A stretch of 64,000 bases of DNA from Zhengella sp020637775 (lineage in GTDB: Bacteria > Pseudomonadota > Alphaproteobacteria > Rhizobiales > Rhizobiaceae). Below the pieces are notes generated by a model that saw nothing but the letters and a program-made list of their open reading frames with translations, made no database searches and had not been told where the DNA came from. How positions within the stretch are numbered: position 1 is the first letter of the stretch; each line of letters begins with the position of its first letter. The translations under genes were made by a program, and so were the position numbers. Below, piece after piece: positions 21,471-29,286 of this stretch. The stretch covers positions 248,001-312,000 of the forward strand of contig NZ_JAWKWO010000006.1 of NCBI RefSeq assembly GCF_041397485.1. Reading direction: 5' to 3'.

Positions 21471-22175
21471 TCACGCGCTCTGCTGCGCCGGCGCTGCGCC
21501 GGTCATGGTCTCGATCCGGCCCGAATGCATGGCCACCTGCCGCGTGCAGCGCGCCGCCAGCGACGGATCGTGCGTCACAAGCGCCAGCGTCATGCCGCGC
21601 GAGCGCGCGGTTTCGAACAGCAGATCGGCCACCGCCCCGCCGGTCCGCTCGTCGAGATTTCCCGTCGGTTCGTCGGCGATCACGATGGCCGGTTCCGGCG
21701 CCAGCGCCCGCGCAATGGCCACGCGCTGCTGCTCGCCGCCCGACAATTCCCCCGGATAATGGGTCAGCCGCTCGCCAAGACCGACGGCGGCCAGTTCCTT
21801 GCGTGCCACCTCGAAGGCGTCGCGCCGGCCGGCCAGTTCCAATGGCACCGCGACATTTTCCAGCGCCGTCATGTTGGGAATAAGGTGAAACGACTGGAAG
21901 ACGATGCCGATATTGCGGCCGCGAAACTCGGCCACGGCATCCTCGTTCTTGTCGTGGATCGTGGTCCCGGCGATGCGCACGCTTCCCGCATCGATACGCT
22001 CCAGCCCGCCGATGACCATCAGCAATGTCGATTTGCCCGAACCCGACGGGCCGACGATACCGACGGTTTCACCGGCTGCAATGGTGAGGTCGATGCTCTT
22101 GAGGACATGGACGCGGGAGGCTCCGCTTCCCAGCGTCAGCGAAACACCGGAAAGCGCGATGGCGGGTTGGGTCAC
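21471..22175 (-). CDS. ybbA: ABC transporter ATP-binding protein YbbA
   Basis: ATPase of 234 residues of the LolD/MacB type. Walker A is IVGPSGSGKSTLL near residues 39-51, the signature is LSGGEQQRVAIARAL and Walker B is AIVIADEPTGNLD. The start is GTG at 22175. It pairs with the large permease directly downstream. Divergent tesA begins 63 bases away, so promoters overlap closely. Confidence 0.94.
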   Translation of the reverse strand: MTQPAIALSGVSLTLGSGASRVHVLKSIDLTIAAGETVGIVGPSGSGKSTLLMVIGGLERIDAGSVRIAGTTIHDKNEDAVAEFRGRNIGIVFQSFHLIPNMTALENVAVPLELAGRRDAFEVARKELAAVGLGERLTHYPGELSGGEQQRVAIARALAPEPAIVIADEPTGNLDERTGGAVADLLFETARSRGMTLALVTHDPSLAARCTRQVAMHSGRIETMTGAAPAQQSA

Positions 22176-22238
22176 GGCGAAACAGTCCTATATTGCTGGA
22201 ACGACAACGGATGATCTTCGACATATGGGATTGGACGC

Positions 22239-22886
22239 ATGCTGTTCAAAGGCTGGTTACGGATTGTTGCGCTTCTCGGTTCTGTGTTGCTTGCCGGAGC
22301 CGGGACGGTTCTTGCCGGTCCCGTCAAGATCGTGGGCTTCGGCGACAGCCTGATGGCGGGGTACCAGCTTGCACCCGACGACGGCTTCACCGGGCAGCTT
22401 GAGGATGCCCTCAGGCAGTCCGGCCACGATGTCTCCGTCATCAATGCCGGCGTGTCCGGCGACACATCCAGCGGCGGCCTCTCGCGGCTCGACTGGTCGG
22501 TCCCCGACGATGCCGACCTCGTCATTCTGGAACTGGGCGCCAACGATGCCTTGCGTGGCATCGATCCGGCCGTCACACGCAGTAATCTTGACGCGATGAT
22601 TGCAAGGCTGAAGGAGCGCAAAATTGCCGTCCTGCTTGCCGGAATGCTGGCGCCACCCAACATGGGCGAGGCCTATGCATCGGATTTCAATCGCATCTTT
22701 CCTGAACTTGCGGAAAAGCACGGCATCCCGTTGCATCCCTTCTTCCTTGATGGGGTGGCCGCCCGCAAGGATCTGCTTCTGGCAGACGGAATGCACCCCA
22801 ATCCGCAAGGCGTGGCGGTCATGGTGGAGCGTATCCTGCCTGCCGTGAAGAATGCCCTTGCCGCCGATGGCGGGCAGCAGGGCTGA
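22239..22886 (+). CDS. tesA: Periplasmic arylesterase / acyl-CoA thioesterase I (TesA, SGNH family)
   Basis: SGNH hydrolase of 215 residues with a Sec signal (RIVALLGSVLLAGAGTVLAG). Block I is VGFGDSLMAGYQL with the catalytic serine near residue 36, block II is INAGVSGDTS, block III LELGANDALRG, and block V DGMHPNPQG with the catalytic aspartate and histidine. Length and motifs fit the multifunctional esterase/lysophospholipase/protease I. It is divergent from ybbA-ybbP, a linkage shared with enterobacteria, which suggests a lipid-related link with the transporter. Confidence 0.93.
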   Translation: MLFKGWLRIVALLGSVLLAGAGTVLAGPVKIVGFGDSLMAGYQLAPDDGFTGQLEDALRQSGHDVSVINAGVSGDTSSGGLSRLDWSVPDDADLVILELGANDALRGIDPAVTRSNLDAMIARLKERKIAVLLAGMLAPPNMGEAYASDFNRIFPELAEKHGIPLHPFFLDGVAARKDLLLADGMHPNPQGVAVMVERILPAVKNALAADGGQQG

Positions 22887-23207
22887 GCTTGTCAGCGGAG
22901 CGGCAAGCGGTCCGGCCGCGGCCGCGCCGGATGGGATGGCAGAGGGATTCCGCCGCGATGCGGGCAGCAGGCCTGCGGCATGGTAACGGCCGGGACATGG
23001 GGATGATGCGTGCCGGTCATCGAAGGCTCAGCCACCTTTTTGCGCGTCGGGATTGCGATTCGCAGCCTAGGGCACGTTTGCGATGTTTTTGCGGCAGCGC
23101 AACATTATCTTTTGCACTGCAATATACGGTTCGGGAAATTAAGCCCTTGCCCTGTCACCGGTTCGGTGATTCGCTGACCATACGAGACCGAATCGGGGAG
23201 GTTAGCC
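22887..23207 (+). other. Intergenic region with a TTGC-N3-GCAA palindrome
   Basis: About 320 bases between tesA and thpR. No credible coding frame. An inverted repeat TTGC-ACT-GCAA lies at 23112-23122 within an AT-richer stretch, 86 bases upstream of thpR, and probably belongs to the thpR promoter. No terminator for tesA is evident. Confidence 0.5.
23112..23122. promoter_or_regulatory. TTGCACTGCAA palindrome, PhaR-like
   Basis: TTGC at 23112-23115 and GCAA at 23119-23122 around ACT. The form TGC-N3-GCA resembles the binding site of PhaR, the regulator of polyhydroxyalkanoate granule genes. The next gene is thpR and not a phasin, so the assignment is weak. Confidence 0.3.
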
Positions 23208-23813
23208 ATGCCGCGACTTTTCACCGCCCTCGAGATACCGCGTGATGCGGCCATGTCCGTTTCGCTTCTGCGCGGTGGATTGCCCGGCGCCCGCTGGATC
23301 GATGTCGAGAATTATCACATCACGCTGCGCTTTTTCGGCGATGTCGAGCATCATGTGGCCGACATGATCGTCAACGAACTCGACCGCATCCACCGGCCGG
23401 CTTTCCAGCTTCAACTGGCCGGGGTTGGCGCTTTCGGCTCGAAGAAGCCGCATTCCATCCATGTCAATGTCGCCGCATCGCCGGACCTGGCGGCGCTTCA
23501 GGCGGAGATCGAGCGGCGCTGCCAGCGCCTCGGCCTGCCGCCGGATGCCCGCAAGTTCGTTCCCCATGTCACGGTTGCGCGCCTGAAAAACGCCAAGCCC
23601 GGCGAAGTTGCCGCCTGGCTCTCGGCACGCGGGAATTTCGCAGCGACGCCCTTCAAGGTCGGCCGCTTCGTGCTCATGTCCTCGCGCGATTCGGTCGGCG
23701 GCGGACCCTATGTGATTGAGGAAGCCTGGCCGCTGGCCGGTTCGGCATCGCACCCGCTGCGCCATTCCAACCTGTCGATGAGCATGCCGGCCGCAAGCTG
23801 GACAGGCCGCTAG
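23208..23813 (+). CDS. thpR: RNA 2',3'-cyclic phosphodiesterase (2H family)
   Basis: Enzyme of 201 residues of the 2H phosphoesterase superfamily, hydrolysing 2',3'-cyclic phosphate ends of RNA to 2'-phosphates. The two catalytic HxTx motifs are ENYHITLRF near residues 35-43 and FVPHVTVAR near 121-129, at the expected separation, and the start PRLFTALEIP is characteristic. The C-terminus SMSMPAASWTGR extends slightly beyond the usual family end. Confidence 0.92.
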   Translation: MPRLFTALEIPRDAAMSVSLLRGGLPGARWIDVENYHITLRFFGDVEHHVADMIVNELDRIHRPAFQLQLAGVGAFGSKKPHSIHVNVAASPDLAALQAEIERRCQRLGLPPDARKFVPHVTVARLKNAKPGEVAAWLSARGNFAATPFKVGRFVLMSSRDSVGGGPYVIEEAWPLAGSASHPLRHSNLSMSMPAASWTGR

Positions 23814-23938
23814 GCATGGCCGGCGGCTGCCAGGTCGCCGGATGGGCCCGCTCTGCGGCCGCGTCCGGTTGAATCCCCGCCGCTCTCCGCTAACTGCGGG
23901 ATTTGCGGTCACGGAACAGCGGACGAGGAGACGAAGCG

Positions 23939-24226
23939 ATGGCCAAACCCGTTCTTGCCGAAAGTGAAATCGACCTCGCCCTGGTCGACCTCCAGGGCTG
24001 GCAACGCGACGAAACCGGAAAGGCCATTGTCAGGACATTCCGCTTCGCCGATTTTTCCCAGGCCTTCGGCTTCATGGCGCGGGCGGCGCTGGCGGCGGAA
24101 AAACTCGATCACCACCCGGAATGGTCCAACGTCTACAACAAGGTGACGGTGCGCCTGACGACCCATGATTCTGGTGGAATAACCGAACTGGATATCAGCC
24201 TGGCAACCCGCATCAACGCGTTGTGA
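23939..24226 (+). CDS. phhB: Pterin-4a-carbinolamine dehydratase
   Basis: Cytoplasmic enzyme of 95 residues that dehydrates 4a-hydroxytetrahydrobiopterin to recycle the pterin cofactor of aromatic amino acid hydroxylases. The signature KLDHHPEWSNVYNKV carries the active-site histidine pair, and the closing TELDISLATRIN is typical. The ATG at 23939 follows GAGGAG at seven bases. No phenylalanine hydroxylase gene is next to it in this window. Confidence 0.93.
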   Translation: MAKPVLAESEIDLALVDLQGWQRDETGKAIVRTFRFADFSQAFGFMARAALAAEKLDHHPEWSNVYNKVTVRLTTHDSGGITELDISLATRINAL

Positions 24227-24309
24227 AGCAGGCCGCGATCGCCCCGCAGCCTTGCGGCAGCATGCCGCATGCCCCACATGTATGGCGACAAGACACGGGA
24301 GCATGACCG

Positions 24310-24738
24310 ATGGACGAAGCGCGAATCGGCGAAATCCTCGAGCCCGGCAGCGAAGACCAGCAGCAGCGCCGGGCGGAGCGCGTGCGGGCCCGTTTCTGGG
24401 CGACGGCCCGGCGGGCCGCGCGCCAGATCCCGTTCATGGATGAGGTGGTCGCCGCCTATTTCTGCGCCATGGACCCGAAGACGCCGATGAAGGTGCGCGG
24501 CATCCTGCTTGGCGCGCTGGCCTATTTTGTCTTTCCGCTCGACACGATTCCCGACCTTCTGGCGCTTGTCGGATTTTCAGACGATATCGCCGTCCTGACC
24601 GCCGCCTTCGCCATGGTCCGTTCGCATATCACGCCGGCGCACCGGGAGGCGGCAAGACGGGCACTGCGCGAACATCCCGATGTCGCCCGAGGCGCGCAGG
24701 AAAACCCCGCCAAGCCCGGCATCGAGATCGACGGCTGA
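24310..24738 (+). CDS. YkvA-family (DUF1232) protein
   Basis: Protein of 142 residues. The DUF1232 core is KVRGILLGALAYFVFPLDTI followed by PDLLALVGFSDDIAVL near residues 60-97, which contains a membrane-seeking helix with the family FPxDxIPD motif. Function unknown. The N-terminus is charged and the C-terminus polar. GGGAG precedes the ATG. It converges with the sigma-factor gene, 25 bases apart. Confidence 0.85.
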   Translation: MDEARIGEILEPGSEDQQQRRAERVRARFWATARRAARQIPFMDEVVAAYFCAMDPKTPMKVRGILLGALAYFVFPLDTIPDLLALVGFSDDIAVLTAAFAMVRSHITPAHREAARRALREHPDVARGAQENPAKPGIEIDG

Positions 24739-24763
24739 TTGGCTCGCAACGGGTTCGAGCCGC

Positions 24764-25336
24764 TCAGCCGGCCGGCCCGTCGATCGCTCCATCCTCTTCC
24801 AGCGCCTTGCGCAAGCGGTTGAAGGCCAGCCTGATCCGCGATTTCACGGTTCCCATCGGCAGGTTCTCGGCCTCCGCGATCTGCGTATGGGTCATGCCGA
24901 GAAAGAAGGCCATCTGGATCAGCTTGCGCTGCTCGTCCGGCAGGACGGTCAGCACGGCCCGCACCCGGTCGTCGCGTTCCGCCGCGTCGAGCTGTTCGTC
25001 CGCCTGTTCCGGCGCCTCCGGCCAGAGAAACGGGTCATCGGGATCGAGAAGATGCGAACGGTCGCGGCGAATCGCGTCGATACGCCGGTTGCGGGCAATT
25101 CGGAACAGCCAGGTGGAAAGCGAGGACTTGGCCGGGTCGAAAAGACCGGCCTTGTGCCAGAGCACTGCCATCACGTCCTGTGCCATCTCCTCGGCCTGCG
25201 CGCCGTCCAGGCCAAGCTTCTGAAGATAGGCGTTGATGCGCGGCGCAAAGTGCCGGAACAGCTGCCCGAAGGCTGCCTTGTCCCGCTTTTCCGCGACCAG
25301 TCCGGCAAGCCGGGCAAATTCTTCTGCATTACTCAC
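24764..25336 (-). CDS. ECF-type RNA polymerase sigma factor
   Basis: Sigma-70 family protein of 190 residues with region 2 (FGQLFRHFAPRINAYLQKLG to ARNRRIDAIRRDR) and region 4 (LPDEQRKLIQMAFFLGMTHT and MGTVKSRIRLAFNRLRKAL) joined by an acidic linker, with no region 1.1 or 3. The layout and the AQDVMAVLWHKA stretch resemble the RpoE/ChrR group (ECF11), which responds to singlet oxygen in Rhodobacter. Its usual zinc anti-sigma partner is not adjacent: downstream is a convergent YkvA gene and upstream a divergent IalB gene. The start is GTG at 25336. Confidence 0.9.
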   Translation of the reverse strand: MSNAEEFARLAGLVAEKRDKAAFGQLFRHFAPRINAYLQKLGLDGAQAEEMAQDVMAVLWHKAGLFDPAKSSLSTWLFRIARNRRIDAIRRDRSHLLDPDDPFLWPEAPEQADEQLDAAERDDRVRAVLTVLPDEQRKLIQMAFFLGMTHTQIAEAENLPMGTVKSRIRLAFNRLRKALEEDGAIDGPAG

Positions 25337-25677
25337 GGGTGCGCGACCGGTGTTTCCGTCTCTCTGGCGCAGACGGTAGATGTCACGCGTCCGCTCGCGA
25401 CCAACCTAGCGACTTGGCCTGTCACGGCAAGACGCTAAATTTTCGAACAGGCCATTCACTGCCGCTGGCGGCTTGCGGCTCCAGCCAAACTCTTGCCTTT
25501 TTCTGCGGGTTCTTATCTTTTCAGCGGGTCGCGGGGTTGTGGGGCCTGGCAGGGCGGGCGGTTTCGCCTTTTTTGTAGCGGCGGCCGCACCAGCCTTTAC
25601 AGTTTGGTAACCCCGTTTCCTTCAAATTGCAGGCAAACAGAGCAGACATGCGGCCGCAGGTCGGCAACTGGGAAAAA
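25337..25677. other. Divergent promoter region between sigma factor and IalB-like gene
   Basis: 341 bases without a supported gene. It must contain the promoters of the leftward sigma-factor gene and the rightward IalB-like gene. A T-rich stretch (CTTTTTTGT near 25568-25576) and TTTACAGTTTGG near 25594-25605 are seen, but no standard -35/-10 pair or palindrome could be assigned with confidence. Confidence 0.5.
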
Positions 25678-26196
25678 ATGGAAATGGCGGCAATGTACGG
25701 ATTGAAGACGACACTGGCGACACTGACCCTGCTGGCAGCAGTGCTGCCGGCGCACGCGCAAAGCCCGGTCAAGCTGTCGCAGCACACCGCGTGGGGCACC
25801 TATGCCTATGACAGCAACCAGGGCAAGGTTTGCTATGTGCTGTCGGTTCCGGAGTCCAAGGAACCCACCAACCTGGATCACGGCGACATCTATTTCTTCG
25901 TGTCCATGAAACCGGGAGAGAATGTCTCCTACGAGCCCCAGTTCATCACCTCCTACGCCATGAAGGAAGGCTCGAAGGTGCAGGTCACGATCGATGGCAA
26001 GGCCTTCTCCATGTTCGTGCGCGGCAAGTCGGGCTGGCTGGAAAACGCAGCCGAGGAACCGCAGCTCGTCGCTGCCATGAAGGCTGGCGCGAAGATGAAG
26101 GTGGACGCCGTCTCCGGCCGGGGCAACGATACCCACTACTTGTTCTCGCTGTCGGGCATCACCGCGGCGCTGAACTCGATTTCGAGCTGCAAGTAA
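25678..26196 (+). CDS. Secreted invasion-associated locus B (IalB) family protein
   Basis: Protein of 172 residues with a Sec signal ending in LPAHAQS. The mature part, HTAWGTYAYDSNQGKVCYVL then FVSMKPGENVSYEPQF, GSKVQVTIDGKAFSMF and a final SSCK, has the two-cysteine beta-rich layout of the IalB domain, first described in Bartonella as needed for erythrocyte invasion but widespread in non-pathogens. Role here unknown. The ATG at 25678 is taken; the ATG at 25693 is nearly as good. Confidence 0.72.
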   Translation: MEMAAMYGLKTTLATLTLLAAVLPAHAQSPVKLSQHTAWGTYAYDSNQGKVCYVLSVPESKEPTNLDHGDIYFFVSMKPGENVSYEPQFITSYAMKEGSKVQVTIDGKAFSMFVRGKSGWLENAAEEPQLVAAMKAGAKMKVDAVSGRGNDTHYLFSLSGITAALNSISSCK

Positions 26197-26228
26197 CGCT
26201 TGACGCAGCAACCGGAAGCTTCTCGAAA

Positions 26229-26248
26229 GGCCGGGCATCAGCCCGGCC
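26229..26248 (+). terminator. Possible terminator hairpin after IalB-like gene
   Basis: GGCCGGGC at 26229-26236 pairs with GCCCGGCC at 26241-26248 over a four-base loop, 33 bases after the stop codon. A T-rich stretch (CCGTTTTCC) follows only after six further bases, so strength is uncertain. Confidence 0.5.
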
Positions 26249-26379
26249 ATTCGCCGTTTTCCGGGGTGTTCTGGCCATGGATGACGCTCTGTGCTATGGC
26301 GCTCGCAAGACAAGACAACAGGTCCGCCCTTGTGCAGGACCCGCCTGCCATGCAGGCACGATGATCGGATCCGGAAAAC

Positions 26380-27612
26380 ATGACGCTGTCCATCGACCTG
26401 ACCAGCCATGAATCGCGGGCTGCCCTTTCTGCCCGCAGAAGCGAGGGGGAGAAGCCGTCGCTCGTCGGCATGAGCCGTGACGGCATGGCGCAGGCCCTGA
26501 AGGCCGTCGGCATCCCGGAGCGCCAGGTGCGCATGCGTGTCAGCCAGCTCTGGCACTGGCTCTATGTGCGCGGGGTGTCCGACTTCGCCCACATGTTCAA
26601 CATCTCCAAGGACCTGCGCGCCAGGCTGGCCGAAAATTTCGTGATCGGCAGGCCGGAAATCGTCGAGGAGCAGATTTCCTCCGACGGAACCCGCAAATGG
26701 CTCCTGCGCTTTCCCCCGCGCGGTGCGGGCAAGCCGGTGGAAGTGGAGACGGTCTACATCCCCGAGGAAGGCCGCGGCACGCTGTGCATTTCCAGCCAGG
26801 TTGGCTGCACGCTCACCTGTTCCTTCTGCCACACCGGCACCCAGAAGCTGGTGCGCAACCTGACTGCCGGCGAGATCCTGTCGCAATTGCTTGTGGCACG
26901 CGACCGGCTGGGCGATTTTCCGGGCCACGACACGCCGGAAGGTGCCATCGTTCCGGTCACCGAGCGCAAGGTGACCAATATCGTCATGATGGGCATGGGC
27001 GAACCGCTCTACAATTTCGAGGAAGTGAAGACGGCACTGCTCATAGCCTCCGATGGCGACGGCCTTTCGCTGTCCAGGCGCCGCATCACCCTGTCGACCT
27101 CGGGCGTGGTGCCGGAAATCTATCGCACCGGCGAGGAAATCGGCGTCATGCTGGCCATCTCGCTGCATGCCACGACCGACGAACTGCGCGACGTGCTGGT
27201 GCCGATCAATAAAAAATATCCGCTCGAAAAGCTCATGCAGGCCTGCCGGGACTATCCCGGCCTGTCCAATGCGCGCCGCATCACCTTCGAATATGTCATG
27301 CTCAAGGGTGTGAACGACAGTTTCGAGGACGCCAAGCGTCTCGTGCAATTACTCAAGGGGATTCCGGCCAAGATCAACCTGATTCCCTTCAATCCCTGGC
27401 CGGGCTCGAACTACGAATGTTCCGACTGGGAGCAGATCGAGAAATTCGCCGACTTCATCAATGCGAACGGCTATGCCTCTCCCATCCGCACGCCGCGCGG
27501 GCGTGACATTCTGGCCGCCTGCGGGCAGCTCAAGAGCGAGTCGGAACGGCTGCGCAAGTCCGAGCGCCTGGCGCTCGAAGCGATGATGATCGCCGGCCAC
27601 GGCGGCGAGTAG
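26380..27612 (+). CDS. rlmN: 23S rRNA (adenine2503-C2)/tRNA (adenine37-C2) methyltransferase
   Basis: Radical-SAM methyltransferase of 410 residues that methylates C2 of A2503 in 23S rRNA and A37 in some tRNAs. The radical-SAM cysteines are Cys143, Cys147 and Cys150 in GCTLTCSFCHTG; NIVMMGMGEPLYN and LSTSGVVPEI follow, and the resolving cysteine near the end is in RDILAACGQL. The N-terminal RQIP-like domain with WHWLYVRGV is present. The start is ATG at 26380. A small membrane protein gene follows six bases after the stop. Confidence 0.96.
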   Translation: MTLSIDLTSHESRAALSARRSEGEKPSLVGMSRDGMAQALKAVGIPERQVRMRVSQLWHWLYVRGVSDFAHMFNISKDLRARLAENFVIGRPEIVEEQISSDGTRKWLLRFPPRGAGKPVEVETVYIPEEGRGTLCISSQVGCTLTCSFCHTGTQKLVRNLTAGEILSQLLVARDRLGDFPGHDTPEGAIVPVTERKVTNIVMMGMGEPLYNFEEVKTALLIASDGDGLSLSRRRITLSTSGVVPEIYRTGEEIGVMLAISLHATTDELRDVLVPINKKYPLEKLMQACRDYPGLSNARRITFEYVMLKGVNDSFEDAKRLVQLLKGIPAKINLIPFNPWPGSNYECSDWEQIEKFADFINANGYASPIRTPRGRDILAACGQLKSESERLRKSERLALEAMMIAGHGGE

Positions 27613-27618
27613 GCGCGC

Positions 27619-28083
27619 ATGGCCGATGTCGGAGCCCTTCTCCTGCGCCTTGCGGGAATCACGCTGTCCTTCATCGTCGCGCTTGCGGCCGCCGGCTTCT
27701 TCTTCACGCTGGCCCTGTCCGGCATTCTCGATCCCGGCAGCGCGCAGAGCCTCGCCGAACACTGGTTCACGATCCTGCCGCTGGCTGTGGTGGTAACGGC
27801 GACAGCCGGATCGCTGGCGCTCGTACCCTTCTTCATCATCGTGCTGGTCAGCGAATATTTCGCCCTGCGCGGACTGGTGTTTCATCTGCTCGCCGGCACC
27901 GCGATCGGCGGCCTTGCCGTCTGGATGTACAATCAGCAGGCGGCCGACCCGACCGCGAAGGCCTTCGCCGTGGGTGCGGCGGCAGGCACCATCGGCGGCT
28001 TTGCCTACTGGTTGCTGGCCGGGCGGTCCGCCGGGCGCACGTTCGGCCGCATCGTCAACGGGCAGGGGTCATCAGGATCCTGA
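27619..28083 (+). CDS. Conserved membrane protein of unknown function
   Basis: Protein of 154 residues with about four hydrophobic helices (about 7-37, 50-75, 80-98 and 112-132) and a polar C-terminus GRTFGRIVNGQGSSGS. I do not recognise a named family. It begins six bases after rlmN, so it is probably translated from the same message. Its last 29 bases overlap the end of the convergent LysE gene. Confidence 0.7.
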   Translation: MADVGALLLRLAGITLSFIVALAAAGFFFTLALSGILDPGSAQSLAEHWFTILPLAVVVTATAGSLALVPFFIIVLVSEYFALRGLVFHLLAGTAIGGLAVWMYNQQAADPTAKAFAVGAAAGTIGGFAYWLLAGRSAGRTFGRIVNGQGSSGS

Positions 28084-28696
28084 CCGCGAAAGCGGAAAAG
28101 ACACCGGCGAAAACCCAGTCGATGACGCGCGTGACAAGCGGTTTGCGCTTCAGGAATTCCGCCATGGAATCGGCCGCAAGGATCATCGGAACGATGATCG
28201 GCAGCGAGATCACGTTGAACATCAGGCCCAGGAAGAAGAATTTGCCGATGGCGTGCGGATCGCCCGCGGCTACGAATTGCGGCAGGAAGGTCATGAAGAA
28301 CAGGATGATCTTCGGATTGAGCAGGTTGACGCCAATCCCCGTCAGGAAGTTGGTCTTCAGCGATTGCTGCCGGCCCTTGCCGCCTTTCAGGTTGAGCGAC
28401 GAACCGTTGCGAATGGCATCGAAGGCAAGCCAGGCCAGATAGCCGGCGCCAGCGAACTTGAGCGCATTGAACGCCGCCGGCGCCGCCACCACCAGCGCCG
28501 ACAGGCCCAGCGCCACCATGGCCGTATGGACCACCACACCGGTCAGGGTGCCTGCCATGGCGGCCAGACCCGCGCCCTTGCCCTGGCTGATCGCGCGCGA
28601 CAGGAACAGCGACATGTCCGGCCCCGGCGTGATGGCCAGCACGATGCAGGCCACCGAGAACGTGGCCAGGACGGGAAGAGCCGGAATGAAATCCAT
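28055..28696 (-). CDS. LysE/RhtB-family amino-acid exporter
   Basis: Inner-membrane translocator of 213 residues with six helices. The start VACIVLAITPGPDMSLFLSR holds the TPGPD motif that marks the LysE/RhtB family, followed by the GLAAMAGTLTGVVVH stretch and NLLNPKIILFFMTFLPQF. The family exports lysine, homoserine, threonine or related compounds; the substrate is not readable here. Its 3' end overlaps the convergent membrane-protein gene by 29 bases. Confidence 0.9.
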   Translation of the reverse strand: MDFIPALPVLATFSVACIVLAITPGPDMSLFLSRAISQGKGAGLAAMAGTLTGVVVHTAMVALGLSALVVAAPAAFNALKFAGAGYLAWLAFDAIRNGSSLNLKGGKGRQQSLKTNFLTGIGVNLLNPKIILFFMTFLPQFVAAGDPHAIGKFFFLGLMFNVISLPIIVPMILAADSMAEFLKRKPLVTRVIDWVFAGVFSAFAVRILMTPAR

Positions 28697-28816
28697 GGGT
28701 CACCTGAACGTGAGAACCGGGCCGTCCTGCGGATGCCCTGCAGCAACGGCTTCACGTCGAGTGATGGGGCATGACAGGCGGTCTTGGCAAGTCCCCGCCG
28801 CAGCTTCACCCTGCAA

Positions 28817-29026
28817 TCACGCGGCGATCGCTTTCATGTCCGCCACGGCTTCGGCCATGTCGAGCCGGCGGAGCACGATCGCCAGAAGATCCAGATCCAC
28901 CGGGCCGAGCGCAATCATGGTCCGGTCGATATCCTCGCGGTGAACGCCCCTGTTCCGAAGCTTTGCCACTGCCTCGACAATGGCTTGTTCGGTGTCGAAT
29001 CGCAGAGTGCCTGGCCGAGATGACAT
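28817..29026 (-). CDS. Small conserved-looking protein of unknown function
   Basis: A 69-residue protein, soluble and predominantly helical by composition, starting MSSRPGTLRFDTEQAIVEAV with a repeated hydrophobic spacing (VAKLRNRGVHREDIDRT, IVLRRLDMAEAV). The ATG at 29026 follows AAGGGGGC, a good ribosome site. Family not recognised. No partner gene lies on the same strand directly next to it. Confidence 0.55.
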   Translation of the reverse strand: MSSRPGTLRFDTEQAIVEAVAKLRNRGVHREDIDRTMIALGPVDLDLLAIVLRRLDMAEAVADMKAIAA

Positions 29027-29101
29027 GCTGCCCCCTTCCCTGAGTTTCCGTTCAGGCCATCGAAACCGCCCGCACACGGCGGTTCGCGCCGGCCTTTCCT
29101 G

Positions 29102-29127
29102 TTCTTGTCTCCGGAATAGGACAAGAA
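29102..29127. promoter_or_regulatory. 8-bp perfect inverted repeat upstream of argG
   Basis: TTCTTGTC at 29102-29109 and GACAAGAA at 29120-29127 with a 10-base spacer. The centre-to-centre distance of 18 bases is close to two helical turns, as expected for a dimeric regulator. It lies between the 69-residue gene (leftward) and argG (rightward), and immediately before a TCGTTAACCAT element. Confidence 0.45.
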
Positions 29128-29128
29128 A

Positions 29129-29139
29129 TCGTTAACCAT
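29129..29139 (+). promoter_or_regulatory. TCGTTAACCAT element (CtrA-type site)
   Basis: Exact 11-mer on the plus strand, about 150 bases upstream of argG and directly next to the inverted repeat at 29102-29127. Same sequence as at 9043 and 46886 on the other strand. Confidence 0.45.
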
Positions 29140-29286
29140 GCCCATGGCGTGTAAGCACCATGCCCGCGCCTGTGATCGGCACGAGGGTCTTACGCGCCGC
29201 GGTTTTCTCGGCTACAAGGCGCGCGAACGGTCCGGCTGGTTCGGGCAGCAACGCGGGCAACGAGACAGATTGAAGAAGTCGGCGAA

